DNA of 64,000 nt from Gemmatimonadota bacterium (GTDB lineage Bacteria > Gemmatimonadota > Gemmatimonadetes > Gemmatimonadales > GWC2-71-9), in contig QHUS01000065.1 of the NCBI GenBank assembly GCA_003222035.1, forward strand, positions 1-64,000, given 5' to 3'. Positions 6,017 through 16,277 of the stretch are shown here, piece after piece. The notes beneath the pieces were generated by a model. It saw only the letters and a list, made by a program, of their open reading frames with translations. It was not told the DNA's origin and did no database searches. Position 1 is the stretch's first letter; each line of letters opens with the position of its first letter. The position numbers and the translations under genes were made by a program.

Positions 6017-9000
6017 AGCTCGATCTCCTCTCGAACACCGGAGAGACCGGTCGGCGTCGGTCGCCGTGCTGACCACCACACCGCGTCGACCGCTTCGGCC
6101 AGTGAGGCAACGGACGGCCGCTCGAACAGATTGCGCAGCGGGAGGTCAAGGCCAGACGCGGTCCGAAGCTCGGACATGAGTCGGGCCGCCACGAGCGAAT
6201 TGCCTCCGAGATCGAAGAAGCTGTCAAACACGCCGAAATCTGTCCGCTCAAGCACCCTGCGGAACACGCCCAGCACCATCTCCTCCGTGGCCGTGCGAGG
6301 TGCCACGGCGTCCGCACGCGGTCCGCCGTCGCCCACGCTCGGTTCCGGCAGCGCCTTGCGGTCGAGTTTGCCGTTCTCGGTCAGCGGCAATGCGTCGAGG
6401 CGGACCAAGTGGGCAGGGACCATGTACTCGGGCACGACGGCGCGGAGCATGGCCCGCAGCTGGTCGACCAAGTCGACGGGAGGATTCTCGGCGACGAAGT
6501 AGGCGACGAGCCGTTTGTCCCCTGCGGCCGCGTCGCGCGCGATGACCACGACCTCGCGGATCGCCGGGTGCCTGGCGATGCCGACCTCGATCTCCCCCAG
6601 CTCGACGCGAAAGCCCCGAATCTTCACCTGATGATCGATGCGGCCCAGGTACTCGATATCGCCGTTGTCCAGGCGGCGGGCCAGATCACCGGTGCGGTAG
6701 AGGCGCGCCCCGTTCGCCGGGGCGAAGGAATCGGCAATGAAGCGCTGCGCGGTCAGCTCGGGGCGGTTGAGATACCCCCGCGCGACACCTGCCCCGCCCA
6801 CATACATCTCCCCGGGTACCCCGATGGGTGCGGGCCGGCCGTGGGGATCAAGGATGTAGACCCGCAAATCGGGGATCGGGACGCCAATGACGCTCCCCTG
6901 TCCGGACTCGAGATCGGCCCAGCGGATCGGACGGTAAGTGACGTGGACCGTGGTCTCCGTGATGCCGTACATGTTCACGAGCAGCGGCCGCATGTCGCCG
7001 TACCGCTCGAACCATGGGCGCAGGTTCTGAAGCTCGAGCGCTTCGCCGCCGAAGATCACGTAGCGCAGGGCCAGATCGGCTTTCGGCTGGGACAGTTCCG
7101 CCTGCATCAACTGGCGGAACGCCGAGGGTGTCTGATTGAGAACCGTGACGCCCTCGCGCACCAGCAGCTCGCGAAACGCCTCGGGGGAGCGACTGACCCA
7201 GTACGGGACGATGACCACGCGGCCGCCGTATAGCAGCGCGCCCCACAACTCCCACACCGAGAAGTCAAAGGCGTAGGAGTGAAATAACGTCCAGACATCG
7301 TCACGGTCGAAGTGGTACCACGCGTCAGTGGCCTCGAACAGGCGAGTGACGTTGTAGTGCGTGATCAACGCACCCTTCGGCCTCCCCGTCGAGCCCGAGG
7401 TGTAGATGACATACGCAAGGCTATCGGCCGTCGCCACCGGCGCCGGATTCATGTCGGGGCCCGTGAGCGGCTCGTCCAACAGCACGCGCTTCACGGCAAG
7501 GCCATCGACATCGGCCGCCAGACTCGTTTGCGTCACGAGGATGGCCACGCCCGAGTCCTCAAGCATGAAGGCGACCCGGTCTTTCGGATACGCGGGGTCG
7601 AGCGGCAGGTAGGCGCCGCCGGCCTTCAGGATGCCGATGATCCCGACCACCATTTCGACGCTGCGCTCGACGCGCAGGCCGACCAGCTGATCGGGGGTCA
7701 CGCCCAGCTCCCGCAGCCGGTGGGCAAGCCGGTTAGCCCGCGCGTTCAATTCGCCATAGGTCACCGCCTGCTCTCCATCCAAGACGGCAATGGCCTCGGG
7801 ATGCTTGGCCACCTGCGCTTCCAGGAGTTCATGGAGGCACTTGTCGCTCCGATAGGAGGCTGGGGTCTGATTCCCCTCCGGCAGCAGCTGCCGGCGTTCG
7901 GCTTCCGGCAGTACATCGAGGCTAGACAACGGAGTGCCCGATGCACTCTCCAGCGCAGTTACCAGCCGCTCCAGCGCGGTGTGCATGAACGCGCAAATAC
8001 GCTGCGGATCAATCGGCGATTGCACCTGGGCGATCAGTACGAATCCTTCGCCCAGATCGCTCACAGAAAGGGTGAATGGATAGTTGGTGCGGTCTTCGCC
8101 ACTCAGATACTCGATCCCGGAAGGCGCCTGCCGCTCGGCGGGCGCTTGGACCTCGGGGCTGTGACGGTAGTTCAGGACTGCGGTAAACAGCGGTGCCGGC
8201 GCCGCCACCGCACTGCCGCGCTGGGCCAGGGCCAGCGGCGCGTGCTCATGCCGCAGCAGCTGCGTGAGCTGCGTGTGGACATGCCGAACGCTCTCTTGCG
8301 CGCTCTCGTCCCCGACCCGGATGCGGACCGGCAGGGTGTTGATGAACGGCCCTAGCATGCGCTCAGCCCCTTCACCGCCTTGCAGGCGTCCCAACAGCAC
8401 CGTGCCGAACACGACATCGTCTCGCCTCGACACTCGCGCCAGTACTTGCGCGAAGGCCAGGTGGTACAGGCTGGCGGCGCTCACACCGAGCGTGCGTGCG
8501 CGCTCACGCAGGCGTTTGGCGACTGACGCATCGACGGTGCGCCGGGCCTCGCCGATGCCGGAGCCGTCACCGTGCACATCCATCAATCCAAAGGGCGTCG
8601 TGGCTTCGTCGACATCGCCCAGCAGCTGGTGGAAGAAGGCCTCGTGCTCTTCGCGGCTCACGCCGAGCCGTGCCCGGGCCACGAAGTTGCGAAACGCCAG
8701 CGGCGCGGGCAAATGCCCAGCTTCACCGAGCAGATGTGCGTGGATTTCCTGTTCCACGACTTCCAATGTGGTGTGGTCGAGCGCCAGGTGGTGGAACAGG
8801 TGCATCGCCACCCAGCGCCGGTTGAGCGCATCGTGGGCGATGCGCACATGCATTAGCGGCGCCTGACGGACATCGAGCCGGTAGTGCCGCCGGCCGAAGC
8901 GTGCATGCAGCTGTTGGGCGACATCGCCAATAGAGTCGAGGGTGACTTCTTCGACGCCCAGTGACGCATGACGCCACACCACTTGCACCGGCTCGGGCAG

Positions 9001-12000
9001 CCCTTCCCACTGCACGGCCGTGCGCAGGATGTCGTGCCGATCGATCACCGCCCGCAGGGCCTGCAGATATGCCTCCAGCTGCGCCCGGCTGTCGAAGCTC
9101 AACAGGCGCTCGAGCAAGTAGGGATCGCCTTCGCTCGCCATCAGGTGGTGAAACAGAATGCCTTCCTGCAGCGGTGTCAGCGGATAGATGTCCTGGATGT
9201 TGGCGGCGCCGCCGGGCACGGCACCGACGATGCGTGCAATGTCGTCAGGCGTCAGCTGCACCAACGGCAGCATCTCGGGGGTGATGGTGTCGCACGCCGG
9301 CGGGATGCGGTTCGGCGGGACGTTCACGATGCCCGCGTCCGCGCGGACCGCGGCGGCCAGCTCCGCCAGGGTGGGCGTGGCAAAGAGTGTGCGCAGGTCG
9401 GCCGCCAGCCCCGCCGAACGCATCCGGTGAATCGCACTCGCCGCCAGCAGCGAATGTCCGCCCAGTTCGAAGAAGTGGTCGTGGCGACCGACGCGTTCGA
9501 CTTTGAGCACGTCGGCCCAGATGTGCGCCAAGGTGGCTTCGATTTCGCCCGCCGGCGGCTCGTAGCCACGGGCAGCGTACGCCGCTGTGTCCGGTGCCGG
9601 CAGCGCCTTGCGGTCCAGCTTGCCGTTCGCCGTGCGCGGCATGGTATCGAGCGTCACGAACGCCGCGGGCACCATGTACTCGGGCAGCGTCGCACGCAGC
9701 AGCGTCCGCACCGCGCCCTCCAGGTCCGCCGGTGCCTCCGGCGCCACCACATAGGCTACCAGCCGCGTGTCCTCGGGCGCGTACACCCGCGCCGTGACCG
9801 CGACCTCGCGCACCGCCGGATGCCGCGCGATCGCGGCTTCGATCTCCGCCGGCTCGATGCGGAAGCCGCGGACTTTCACCTGCTGATCGGTCCGCCCCAG
9901 GCACACGAGCCGCCTATCCGGCAACCACCGCACCAGGTCGCCCGTGCGATACAGCCGGGCGTCGGGAACGAAGGGGCTCGGCACGAACCGCTCCGACGTC
10001 AGCTCCGGGCGGCGCCGGTAGCCGCGCGCGACCCCGTCGCCCCCGATGTACAGCTCGCCAACCAGCCCCGGCGGGACGAGCTGGCGGTGAGCGTCGAGCA
10101 CGTAGACCTGTGTATTCGCGATCGGCTGCCCGATCCCCACTCCACTAGCGACCGTCGCGATCCGCTCGATGGTCGACCAGATGGTCGTCTCCGTCGGACC
10201 GTACATGTTCCACAGCTCCGCGCAGCGCGGCAGCAGCGCCTGCGCCAGCTCGGGCGGCAGCGCCTCGCCGCCACACAGCAGCTTCAGCCGGGGCGAGCCG
10301 CTCCACCCCGCCGCGACGAGGCCGCGCCACGTCGCCGGTGTCGCCTGCATCACCGTGCAGCCGGACTCGTCCATCCGCGCCAACAACCGCTGGGGATCGA
10401 CCGCCTCCTCGCGGCTCGCGATCACGACGCGGCCCCCGCTGATCAACGGCAGGTACAGCTCCAGCCCCGCGATGTCGAAGGACAGGGTGGTCACCGCAAG
10501 CAGGGTGTCGGCCGCCGTACGGCCAGGCGCGCGCTGCATCGCGAGCAGGAAGTTGACGACCGCCGCGTGCGGGATCTCCACGCCCTTGGGCTTCCCAGTC
10601 GAGCCGGAGGTGTAGAGCACGTAGGCGAGATGCTCGGGGCTCGCGCCGGGTGGCTGATCGAGCTGCTGGCGCGCGATCGCGGCGCTGTCGGCATCCAGCC
10701 GCACCACCTGCTCGGGCCGCACCGGCAATGACCGGTCGAGCGCGCGGTGGGTCACGAGCACCCGGATCCCGCTGTCTGCCACCATGTCGCCAAGGCGCTC
10801 CGCCGGGAACGCGGGATCGAGCGGTACGTACGCCCCGCCCGCTTTGAGGATTCCGAGCAACCCCACGACCATGTCCAGGGAGCGCTCCACCAGCAGCCCG
10901 ACACACACGTCCGCGCCCACCCCACGCTCGCGGAGATGATGTGCCAGCTGGGTGGCGCGCCGGTCCAACTCCCAATAGGTCAGCGACTGGCCCTCCGCCA
11001 CCACCGCCACCTGATCGGGTGTGCGCCCAGCTTGCTGCTCGATCAGCTCATGCACACACCGGCCCGGAGCGGTCCATACCACCGTGGTGTCGTTCCAGTC
11101 CACCAGCAGCTGCCGGCGCTCCTCCGCGGTAAGGAGCGGCAGCCGGACAAGGGGCTGGTCCGGCTCGCTCGCGATGGCTTCCAACAGCCTCGCATAGCGT
11201 CTGCACAGCGCCCGCATCGTCTCGGCGTCGAACAGATCCGTGCTGTACTCGATCATGCCGTCGAGGCCACGCTCGGATTCGGAGATCAGGAGGGTCAGGT
11301 CGAACTTGGACGTGCCGGTCTCGAGCTGCCGGTTGCCGGTCACCTTCGAAACCTGCGAGACGCCCGCAGAGTCATGCAGGACGAACATGACCTGGAACAG
11401 GGGTGTGCGGCTCGCGTCGCGCTGTGGCGCCAATTCAGCCACGAGATAATTCAACGGCAGGTCGGGATGCGCGAACGCGCCGAGCGCCCGTGCGCGAACC
11501 TGCCGCAACAGCGCGCGGAAGCTCACATCTTCGGTGAACCGGGCGCGCAGCACCACGGTGTTGAGGAAGCAGCCGATCAAGCGCTCGGTTTCGCTGTGGG
11601 TCCGGCCCGAGATCGGCGTCCCGATGAGCAGGTCGTCCTGACCGGTGTAGCGGTGCAGCAGGGCCGCGAAACCGGCCTCCAGCACCATGAAGAGCGTGGC
11701 TTGCTCTTCGCGCCCCAGTGCCTTCACGCGCTCGAGCAGCTGCTTCGGCACCTCGAACCCCTCGCTCGCGCCCCGGAAGCTCTGCGCCGCCGGCCGGGGC
11801 TTGTCCGTGACCAGCTCCAACGTGGTGGGGGCGCCCGCGAGCTCTTCCTTCCAGTAGGCGATCTCCTGCTGCAGCACGGCGCCGCGTGACCACTCCCGCT
11901 GCCACGCGGCAAAGTCCGCGTACTGAATCGGCAGCTCCGGCAGCCGGGACGGGCGGCCGCGAGTGAACGCCGCGTACAGCTGACCGATCTCCTGGTGCAC

Positions 12001-15000
12001 CAGCTCCATCGACCATTCGTCCGCGATGATGTGATGAATGGTCACGAGCAGCCGGTGCTCCTGCGGGGACACGCGCACCACGGTCGTCCGGAACAGCGGG
12101 GCGTGCGACAGATCGAACGGCCTGCGACCCTCCTCCCGCACCACGCGGCTCCATTCGCGCTCCCGCTCCGCCTCCGGCAGCACGCTCACATCGACCTCGG
12201 GTAGCCCGACGTCGACCGCCGGCATCACGACTTGCTGCGGTTGTCCGTTCCGTTCGACGAACGCCGTGCGCAGCGCGCCGTGGCGACGCGTCAGCTCCTG
12301 CCACGCTTTCCGCATCGCTGCGGCATCGTAGGCCCCGGCGATCGGGATCATGTCCACGATGTTGTAGACGGGACTCCCTGGGGACAGCTGGTCGAGGAAC
12401 CAGAACTGCTCCTGCGCGAAGGAAAGCGCCACCGGCCCGTCCACTTTCCGGCGCCCGATCCGCTGTACCGGCGCCGGAGCGGCCCCGCCCGCTTCTGCGA
12501 GGACCTTCGCGAGCGCACCGAGGGTCGAGTGCTCGAACAGCGTCCGGGTCTGGAGGTCGACTGCAAGCACGTCCCGGATGCGCGACACCGCCTTGATCGC
12601 GAGCAGTGAGTGCCCGCCCAGGTCGAAGAAATCGTCGTGGATACCGATGTGCTCGACCTTCAGGAGGTCGCGCCAAATGGCGGCGAGGGCCTGCTCGGTG
12701 TCCGTGAGCGGCCGGGCCACGTCCGGTGGACGCCGATCGGCTGCGACGACCGCAGCGGGCAGCGCGTGGCGATCGACCTTGCCGTTGGCGGTCAGGGGGA
12801 GCTTGTCCATCAGGACGAACGCGGACGGGATCATGTATCGCGGCAGCCGGGCCCCCAGCTCGCGACGCAGCGTCGTGGGAGTCAGAACCTCTCCGTCCGG
12901 CGCGACCTCCGCCCGGATAAAGGCGCCGGCGGGCTGATGCCGGACGAGACACGCTTCGGCTGAGCGCCGAATCGCGTACACGTAACACAAGTCGGTCGCC
13001 GTCAACAGCGGGTCTTGCTCGACGACGATCTCGAAGCCGTTACCCTCGAGCAAGCTCGTGATCGGCTCCAGGTTCTTGTGTTCATCCACTTCGATCACCA
13101 GCTGGCGAATCTTCGGCCAGTCGGCGGGACCGATCCCGCGCAGGACGTCCAGCTCGCTCTTCTCGACGTTGATCTTCAGGAGGTCGATGCGATCGATACC
13201 CTGCTCGGCGATGACGCCGGACAGGGTGCGCAGCCGGGCGGGTACTGTCTTCGCGTTCAGCCGGGCGTCGACCACCTCGTCGATCGCCGCGGTGAAGCGC
13301 TCGCCGTCGGGCGACCCGGCCTGTTGGTTGAAAACGTAGCGCTTCACCACCTCGCGTTCCGTCGCCGCGTCCGCGTGGAATCCCGAGAGCAGCGACAATC
13401 CCTCGAAGAACGTCAGCTCCGCCGTCGAGTCGCGGTCGGAGAGACCGACCGGCAGGCACGTCACGCCGGTGCCCCACGCCGCGGCGTTCGCCTGGAGGCA
13501 GGCAAAGGCGGCGGGATTCGGTTCCACGGCGACGATCCGGAGATTGCGGGCGGTGCGGCTCGCGAACACGGTGAACAGTCCGATGTTGGCGCCCACGTCG
13601 ACGATGCAGTCGCCGTCGCGGACGCTGATGCCGTGGCGGCGATACGCCTGCAGCACGAAGATCTCGTTGTAGATGTAGTCAGTCTCGTTCCGGTTCAGGT
13701 GGGCCACCGGCGTGCCGTCCGGCAGGACGTGGAGCGTCTTGCAGTCCCACAACGCCTGTCTGCCCCGCTGCGGCACCACGTAGGCCACGAGCTGCTTGTC
13801 GCCCGACTCGTCGTCCCATGCCCGCACCACGGCGTCGCGCACCCCGGTCTGGTCGCGGAGCACCGCTTCGATTTCGCCGAGCTCCACGCGGTAGCCGTGC
13901 AGCTTGATCTGGTCGTCGATCCGGCCACAGAACTCGACGGCGCCGTCGGGTAACACGCGTGCCTTGTCACCGGTGCGATACATCCGCGCCCCGGCGTCGG
14001 GCGCGAACGGATCCGCAACGAAAGCCCCCGAGGTCAGGTCCGGGCGATTCAAGTAACCGCGCGCCACGCCGGCGCCGCCGATGTAGAGCTCGCCCTGCTC
14101 GCCGCTCGGTACCGGCATTCCCCGTTCGTCGAGCACGTACACCCGCGTCGCGTGGAGCGGCGTGCCCAGCGGCAGCGTGCCCGAAGCGGTGACCGGCAGC
14201 TCGGTGCCGACGCGGTACGTCAGCACCCCGACCGTCGTCTCCGTGGGACCGTAGTGGTTGTGGATCTCGCACTGCGGGGACAAGGCGCGCAGGCGGGCGA
14301 CCCAGTCGAGTCGCGACGCCTCCCCTCCGAGAATCAGGCGGGCCCGAGGCATGACCCGCTCCGGATGCGGGCCGGCCTGCAAGGCCGCGAGATGTGACGG
14401 GACGATTTTCAGGACGTCGATCCCCTCACGCTCGAAATAGTCCGCGAGCAGCTCCGGGTTCTCCGCACGCTGCTTCGAGACGACATGCAGGCAACCTCCG
14501 GTGACGAGCGCCGGGAAGATCACGGTGTTGCCGAGGTCGGCAGCGATGGTCGACACGGTGGCGTGATTCATCCCGGGCGTGAGCCCCAGCCGCTGCGCGA
14601 TCCCCAACACGTAGTTGACGATGTTACGATGCTCGACGGCGACCCCTTTAGGCCGGCCCGTAGAGCCGCTCGTGTAGATCACGTACGCGAGGTTCTCCGG
14701 CTGGGTGCGAGGCCCCTCGAGGACCTGCCCGCCGGACGTTGCCCAGTCGAAGGTGTCCAAGTGCACAAACTGCACGGCGTGCCTCGGCAGGTGGGTCAGT
14801 CGGCTGGTCTGGGTGAGCGCGACAGGTGCGGCGGCATCGGCGAGCATGAAGGCGATCCGCTCCGGCGGATACTCCGCATCTATGGGCACATACGGGGCGC
14901 CCGCCTTGAGAATCCCCAGTATTCCCACCACCATGTCGAGCGAGCGCTCGACGAACAACCCGACGGGCACCTCCGGCCCCACGCCGTGGCGCCGCAGGTG

Positions 15001-15129
15001 GCGCGCCAGGCGGTCGGCGCGGCGGTTCAGCTCGCGATAGCTGAGACGCTGGCCCTCATACGCAACTGCCGGCAGATCGGGCGTGCGCTCCGCTTGAGCC
15101 GCGATCAGCTCGTGCAGGAGGGCGGTCAC
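6013..15129 (-). CDS. Three-module nonribosomal peptide synthetase, A(FkbM)-T-C-A-T-C-A-T
   Basis: 3038 residues from a GTG at 15129 that overlaps the previous stop (GTGA). Module 1 has an A domain (about 5-455 and 723-795) split by an FkbM-type methyltransferase (456-722; IVDVGANIGLFT, EPNP, LLKINVEKSELDVLRGI), and a carrier with Ser841. Module 2 has a C domain (893-1335, HHIIADEWS at 1032-1040), an A domain (1357-1845) and a carrier with Ser1893. Module 3 has a C domain (1975-2410, HHLALD at 2113-2118), an A domain (2430-2930) and a carrier with Ser2978. The tail GVREEIEL fits the docking partner of a TubC-type domain. Specificity codes read by hand: A1 DLTKIGHVGK (Asp-like), A2 DILQLGMIWK (Gly-like), A3 DFWNIGMVHK (Thr). 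The lack of an N-terminal C domain makes module 1 the starter. No epimerase domain. Predicted backbone: methylated Asp, Gly, Thr. Confidence 0.95.
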   Translation of the reverse strand: MTALLHELIAAQAERTPDLPAVAYEGQRLSYRELNRRADRLARHLRRHGVGPEVPVGLFVERSLDMVVGILGILKAGAPYVPIDAEYPPERIAFMLADAAAPVALTQTSRLTHLPRHAVQFVHLDTFDWATSGGQVLEGPRTQPENLAYVIYTSGSTGRPKGVAVEHRNIVNYVLGIAQRLGLTPGMNHATVSTIAADLGNTVIFPALVTGGCLHVVSKQRAENPELLADYFEREGIDVLKIVPSHLAALQAGPHPERVMPRARLILGGEASRLDWVARLRALSPQCEIHNHYGPTETTVGVLTYRVGTELPVTASGTLPLGTPLHATRVYVLDERGMPVPSGEQGELYIGGAGVARGYLNRPDLTSGAFVADPFAPDAGARMYRTGDKARVLPDGAVEFCGRIDDQIKLHGYRVELGEIEAVLRDQTGVRDAVVRAWDDESGDKQLVAYVVPQRGRQALWDCKTLHVLPDGTPVAHLNRNETDYIYNEIFVLQAYRRHGISVRDGDCIVDVGANIGLFTVFASRTARNLRIVAVEPNPAAFACLQANAAAWGTGVTCLPVGLSDRDSTAELTFFEGLSLLSGFHADAATEREVVKRYVFNQQAGSPDGERFTAAIDEVVDARLNAKTVPARLRTLSGVIAEQGIDRIDLLKINVEKSELDVLRGIGPADWPKIRQLVIEVDEHKNLEPITSLLEGNGFEIVVEQDPLLTATDLCYVYAIRRSAEACLVRHQPAGAFIRAEVAPDGEVLTPTTLRRELGARLPRYMIPSAFVLMDKLPLTANGKVDRHALPAAVVAADRRPPDVARPLTDTEQALAAIWRDLLKVEHIGIHDDFFDLGGHSLLAIKAVSRIRDVLAVDLQTRTLFEHSTLGALAKVLAEAGGAAPAPVQRIGRRKVDGPVALSFAQEQFWFLDQLSPGSPVYNIVDMIPIAGAYDAAAMRKAWQELTRRHGALRTAFVERNGQPQQVVMPAVDVGLPEVDVSVLPEAEREREWSRVVREEGRRPFDLSHAPLFRTTVVRVSPQEHRLLVTIHHIIADEWSMELVHQEIGQLYAAFTRGRPSRLPELPIQYADFAAWQREWSRGAVLQQEIAYWKEELAGAPTTLELVTDKPRPAAQSFRGASEGFEVPKQLLERVKALGREEQATLFMVLEAGFAALLHRYTGQDDLLIGTPISGRTHSETERLIGCFLNTVVLRARFTEDVSFRALLRQVRARALGAFAHPDLPLNYLVAELAPQRDASRTPLFQVMFVLHDSAGVSQVSKVTGNRQLETGTSKFDLTLLISESERGLDGMIEYSTDLFDAETMRALCRRYARLLEAIASEPDQPLVRLPLLTAEERRQLLVDWNDTTVVWTAPGRCVHELIEQQAGRTPDQVAVVAEGQSLTYWELDRRATQLAHHLRERGVGADVCVGLLVERSLDMVVGLLGILKAGGAYVPLDPAFPAERLGDMVADSGIRVLVTHRALDRSLPVRPEQVVRLDADSAAIARQQLDQPPGASPEHLAYVLYTSGSTGKPKGVEIPHAAVVNFLLAMQRAPGRTAADTLLAVTTLSFDIAGLELYLPLISGGRVVIASREEAVDPQRLLARMDESGCTVMQATPATWRGLVAAGWSGSPRLKLLCGGEALPPELAQALLPRCAELWNMYGPTETTIWSTIERIATVASGVGIGQPIANTQVYVLDAHRQLVPPGLVGELYIGGDGVARGYRRRPELTSERFVPSPFVPDARLYRTGDLVRWLPDRRLVCLGRTDQQVKVRGFRIEPAEIEAAIARHPAVREVAVTARVYAPEDTRLVAYVVAPEAPADLEGAVRTLLRATLPEYMVPAAFVTLDTMPRTANGKLDRKALPAPDTAAYAARGYEPPAGEIEATLAHIWADVLKVERVGRHDHFFELGGHSLLAASAIHRMRSAGLAADLRTLFATPTLAELAAAVRADAGIVNVPPNRIPPACDTITPEMLPLVQLTPDDIARIVGAVPGGAANIQDIYPLTPLQEGILFHHLMASEGDPYLLERLLSFDSRAQLEAYLQALRAVIDRHDILRTAVQWEGLPEPVQVVWRHASLGVEEVTLDSIGDVAQQLHARFGRRHYRLDVRQAPLMHVRIAHDALNRRWVAMHLFHHLALDHTTLEVVEQEIHAHLLGEAGHLPAPLAFRNFVARARLGVSREEHEAFFHQLLGDVDEATTPFGLMDVHGDGSGIGEARRTVDASVAKRLRERARTLGVSAASLYHLAFAQVLARVSRRDDVVFGTVLLGRLQGGEGAERMLGPFINTLPVRIRVGDESAQESVRHVHTQLTQLLRHEHAPLALAQRGSAVAAPAPLFTAVLNYRHSPEVQAPAERQAPSGIEYLSGEDRTNYPFTLSVSDLGEGFVLIAQVQSPIDPQRICAFMHTALERLVTALESASGTPLSSLDVLPEAERRQLLPEGNQTPASYRSDKCLHELLEAQVAKHPEAIAVLDGEQAVTYGELNARANRLAHRLRELGVTPDQLVGLRVERSVEMVVGIIGILKAGGAYLPLDPAYPKDRVAFMLEDSGVAILVTQTSLAADVDGLAVKRVLLDEPLTGPDMNPAPVATADSLAYVIYTSGSTGRPKGALITHYNVTRLFEATDAWYHFDRDDVWTLFHSYAFDFSVWELWGALLYGGRVVIVPYWVSRSPEAFRELLVREGVTVLNQTPSAFRQLMQAELSQPKADLALRYVIFGGEALELQNLRPWFERYGDMRPLLVNMYGITETTVHVTYRPIRWADLESGQGSVIGVPIPDLRVYILDPHGRPAPIGVPGEMYVGGAGVARGYLNRPELTAQRFIADSFAPANGARLYRTGDLARRLDNGDIEYLGRIDHQVKIRGFRVELGEIEVGIARHPAIREVVVIARDAAAGDKRLVAYFVAENPPVDLVDQLRAMLRAVVPEYMVPAHLVRLDALPLTENGKLDRKALPEPSVGDGGPRADAVAPRTATEEMVLGVFRRVLERTDFGVFDSFFDLGGNSLVAARLMSELRTASGLDLPLRNLFERPSVASLAEAVDAVWWSARRPTPTGLSGVREEIEL

Positions 15130-16277
15130 AGGGCGCACGCGATCAGCTCCTTCATGATCTCGTTCGTCCCGGCGTAGATGCGTTGCACGCGGCTGTCGGT
15201 CCACATCCGCGCGATCGGGTACTCGGTCATGTAGCCGTAGCCGCCGTGCAACTGCACGCACTCGTCCACGATCGCGCACTGGGCTTCGGTGAGCCAATAC
15301 TTGGCCATGGCGGTCGTGATGTCGTCGAGGTTGCCTTGCAGGAAGCGCTCGATGCAGTGGTCGAGAAACACGCGACCGACGCGCGCCACCGTCATGCACT
15401 CGGCCAATTTGAAGCGCGTGTTCTGGAAATCGAGCAGCGTTTTCCCGAACGCCGCGCGCTGTTTGACGTAGTCGGCCGTGATGGCCACCGCGTGCTCCGC
15501 CATCGCGACCGCGCGCACGGCGACCGCGAGCCGCTCATACGGCAGGGAGTCCATCATCTGGGAGAACCCCTTGCCTTCGGCCGGGCCGAGCAAATTTGCC
15601 GCCGGGATCCGTACGTCGTCGAAGAACAGCTCACAGGTGTCCTGGGCGTGCATGCCGACTTTGTCGAGCGGGCGGCCGACGCGATACCCCGCGAGGCCGG
15701 GCGTTTCCACGAGTACGAGGGAGATGCCCTTCAAGCCGCCGACGGTCGAGTCGGTCTTCGCCGCGACGCAGACCAAGCTGGCGCTCCCACCGTTGGTTAC
15801 GAAGGTCTTCGAGCCATTGACGACGTAGTAACCGTTATCGCGGCGCGCGGTCGTCTGGATGCCGCTCAGGTCCGAGCCGGCGCCGGGTTCGCTCATCGCG
15901 ATTGCGCCCACCAGCTCGCCGCGTGCCATCCGGGGGAGCCACTCGCGCTTCTGGTGCTCGCTACCGTAGGCGAGGATGTAGTGCGCGACGACGCTCTGGA
16001 TGCCAGAGCCGAAGGCGATTCCGGCGCGCGCGAGCTCGTCCACAACGACGGCTTCGTGCGCGAAGGTCCCGCCGCCGCCGCCGTATGCGTCGGGCACGTC
16101 GGCCAGGAGGAGGCCGGCGTCGCCGGCGGCCGTCCACGCAGCGGCGTCGGGCCGCCGCTGTTCCCGCCAGCGGTCCTGGTGCGGCAGGAACTCCTTCTGG
16201 ATGAATTGCCGGACGGTGGCGCGGAACATCCGCACCTCGTCGGTCAGCCAGGGGGACTCGTAGCTGCACGTCGACAT
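15126..16277 (-). CDS. Acyl-CoA dehydrogenase family protein in the NRPS cluster
   Basis: A 383-residue flavoenzyme of the acyl-CoA dehydrogenase fold. It shows the MSEPGAGSD and KTFVTNGGSAS flavin-binding signatures, the central RLAVAVRAVAMAEHAV helix, and the C-terminal QLHGGYGYM and RVQRIYAGTNEIMKELI motifs. The ATG at 16277 follows GGAGGA and overlaps the phosphopantetheinyl transferase stop (TGATG). Its own stop overlaps the NRPS start. Relatives in NRPS clusters oxidise an aminoacyl group tethered to a carrier protein, or make an unsaturated acyl precursor. Translational coupling to the NRPS makes a role in this pathway likely. The substrate is not known; Asp, Gly or an acyl starter are all possible. 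Confidence 0.9.
   Translation of the reverse strand: MSTCSYESPWLTDEVRMFRATVRQFIQKEFLPHQDRWREQRRPDAAAWTAAGDAGLLLADVPDAYGGGGGTFAHEAVVVDELARAGIAFGSGIQSVVAHYILAYGSEHQKREWLPRMARGELVGAIAMSEPGAGSDLSGIQTTARRDNGYYVVNGSKTFVTNGGSASLVCVAAKTDSTVGGLKGISLVLVETPGLAGYRVGRPLDKVGMHAQDTCELFFDDVRIPAANLLGPAEGKGFSQMMDSLPYERLAVAVRAVAMAEHAVAITADYVKQRAAFGKTLLDFQNTRFKLAECMTVARVGRVFLDHCIERFLQGNLDDITTAMAKYWLTEAQCAIVDECVQLHGGYGYMTEYPIARMWTDSRVQRIYAGTNEIMKELIACAL

Noticed and set aside
8968-10731. Long antisense open frames over the NRPS and other genes
   Set aside because: Their composition and lack of motifs fit GC-rich shadows of real genes on the other strand.
14470-14560. First impression that A1 lacks the Asp that binds the amino group
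   Set aside because: That came from a gapped alignment. Without gaps the code starts D-L-T (Asp198, Leu199, Thr202), which is a standard Asp-type code.
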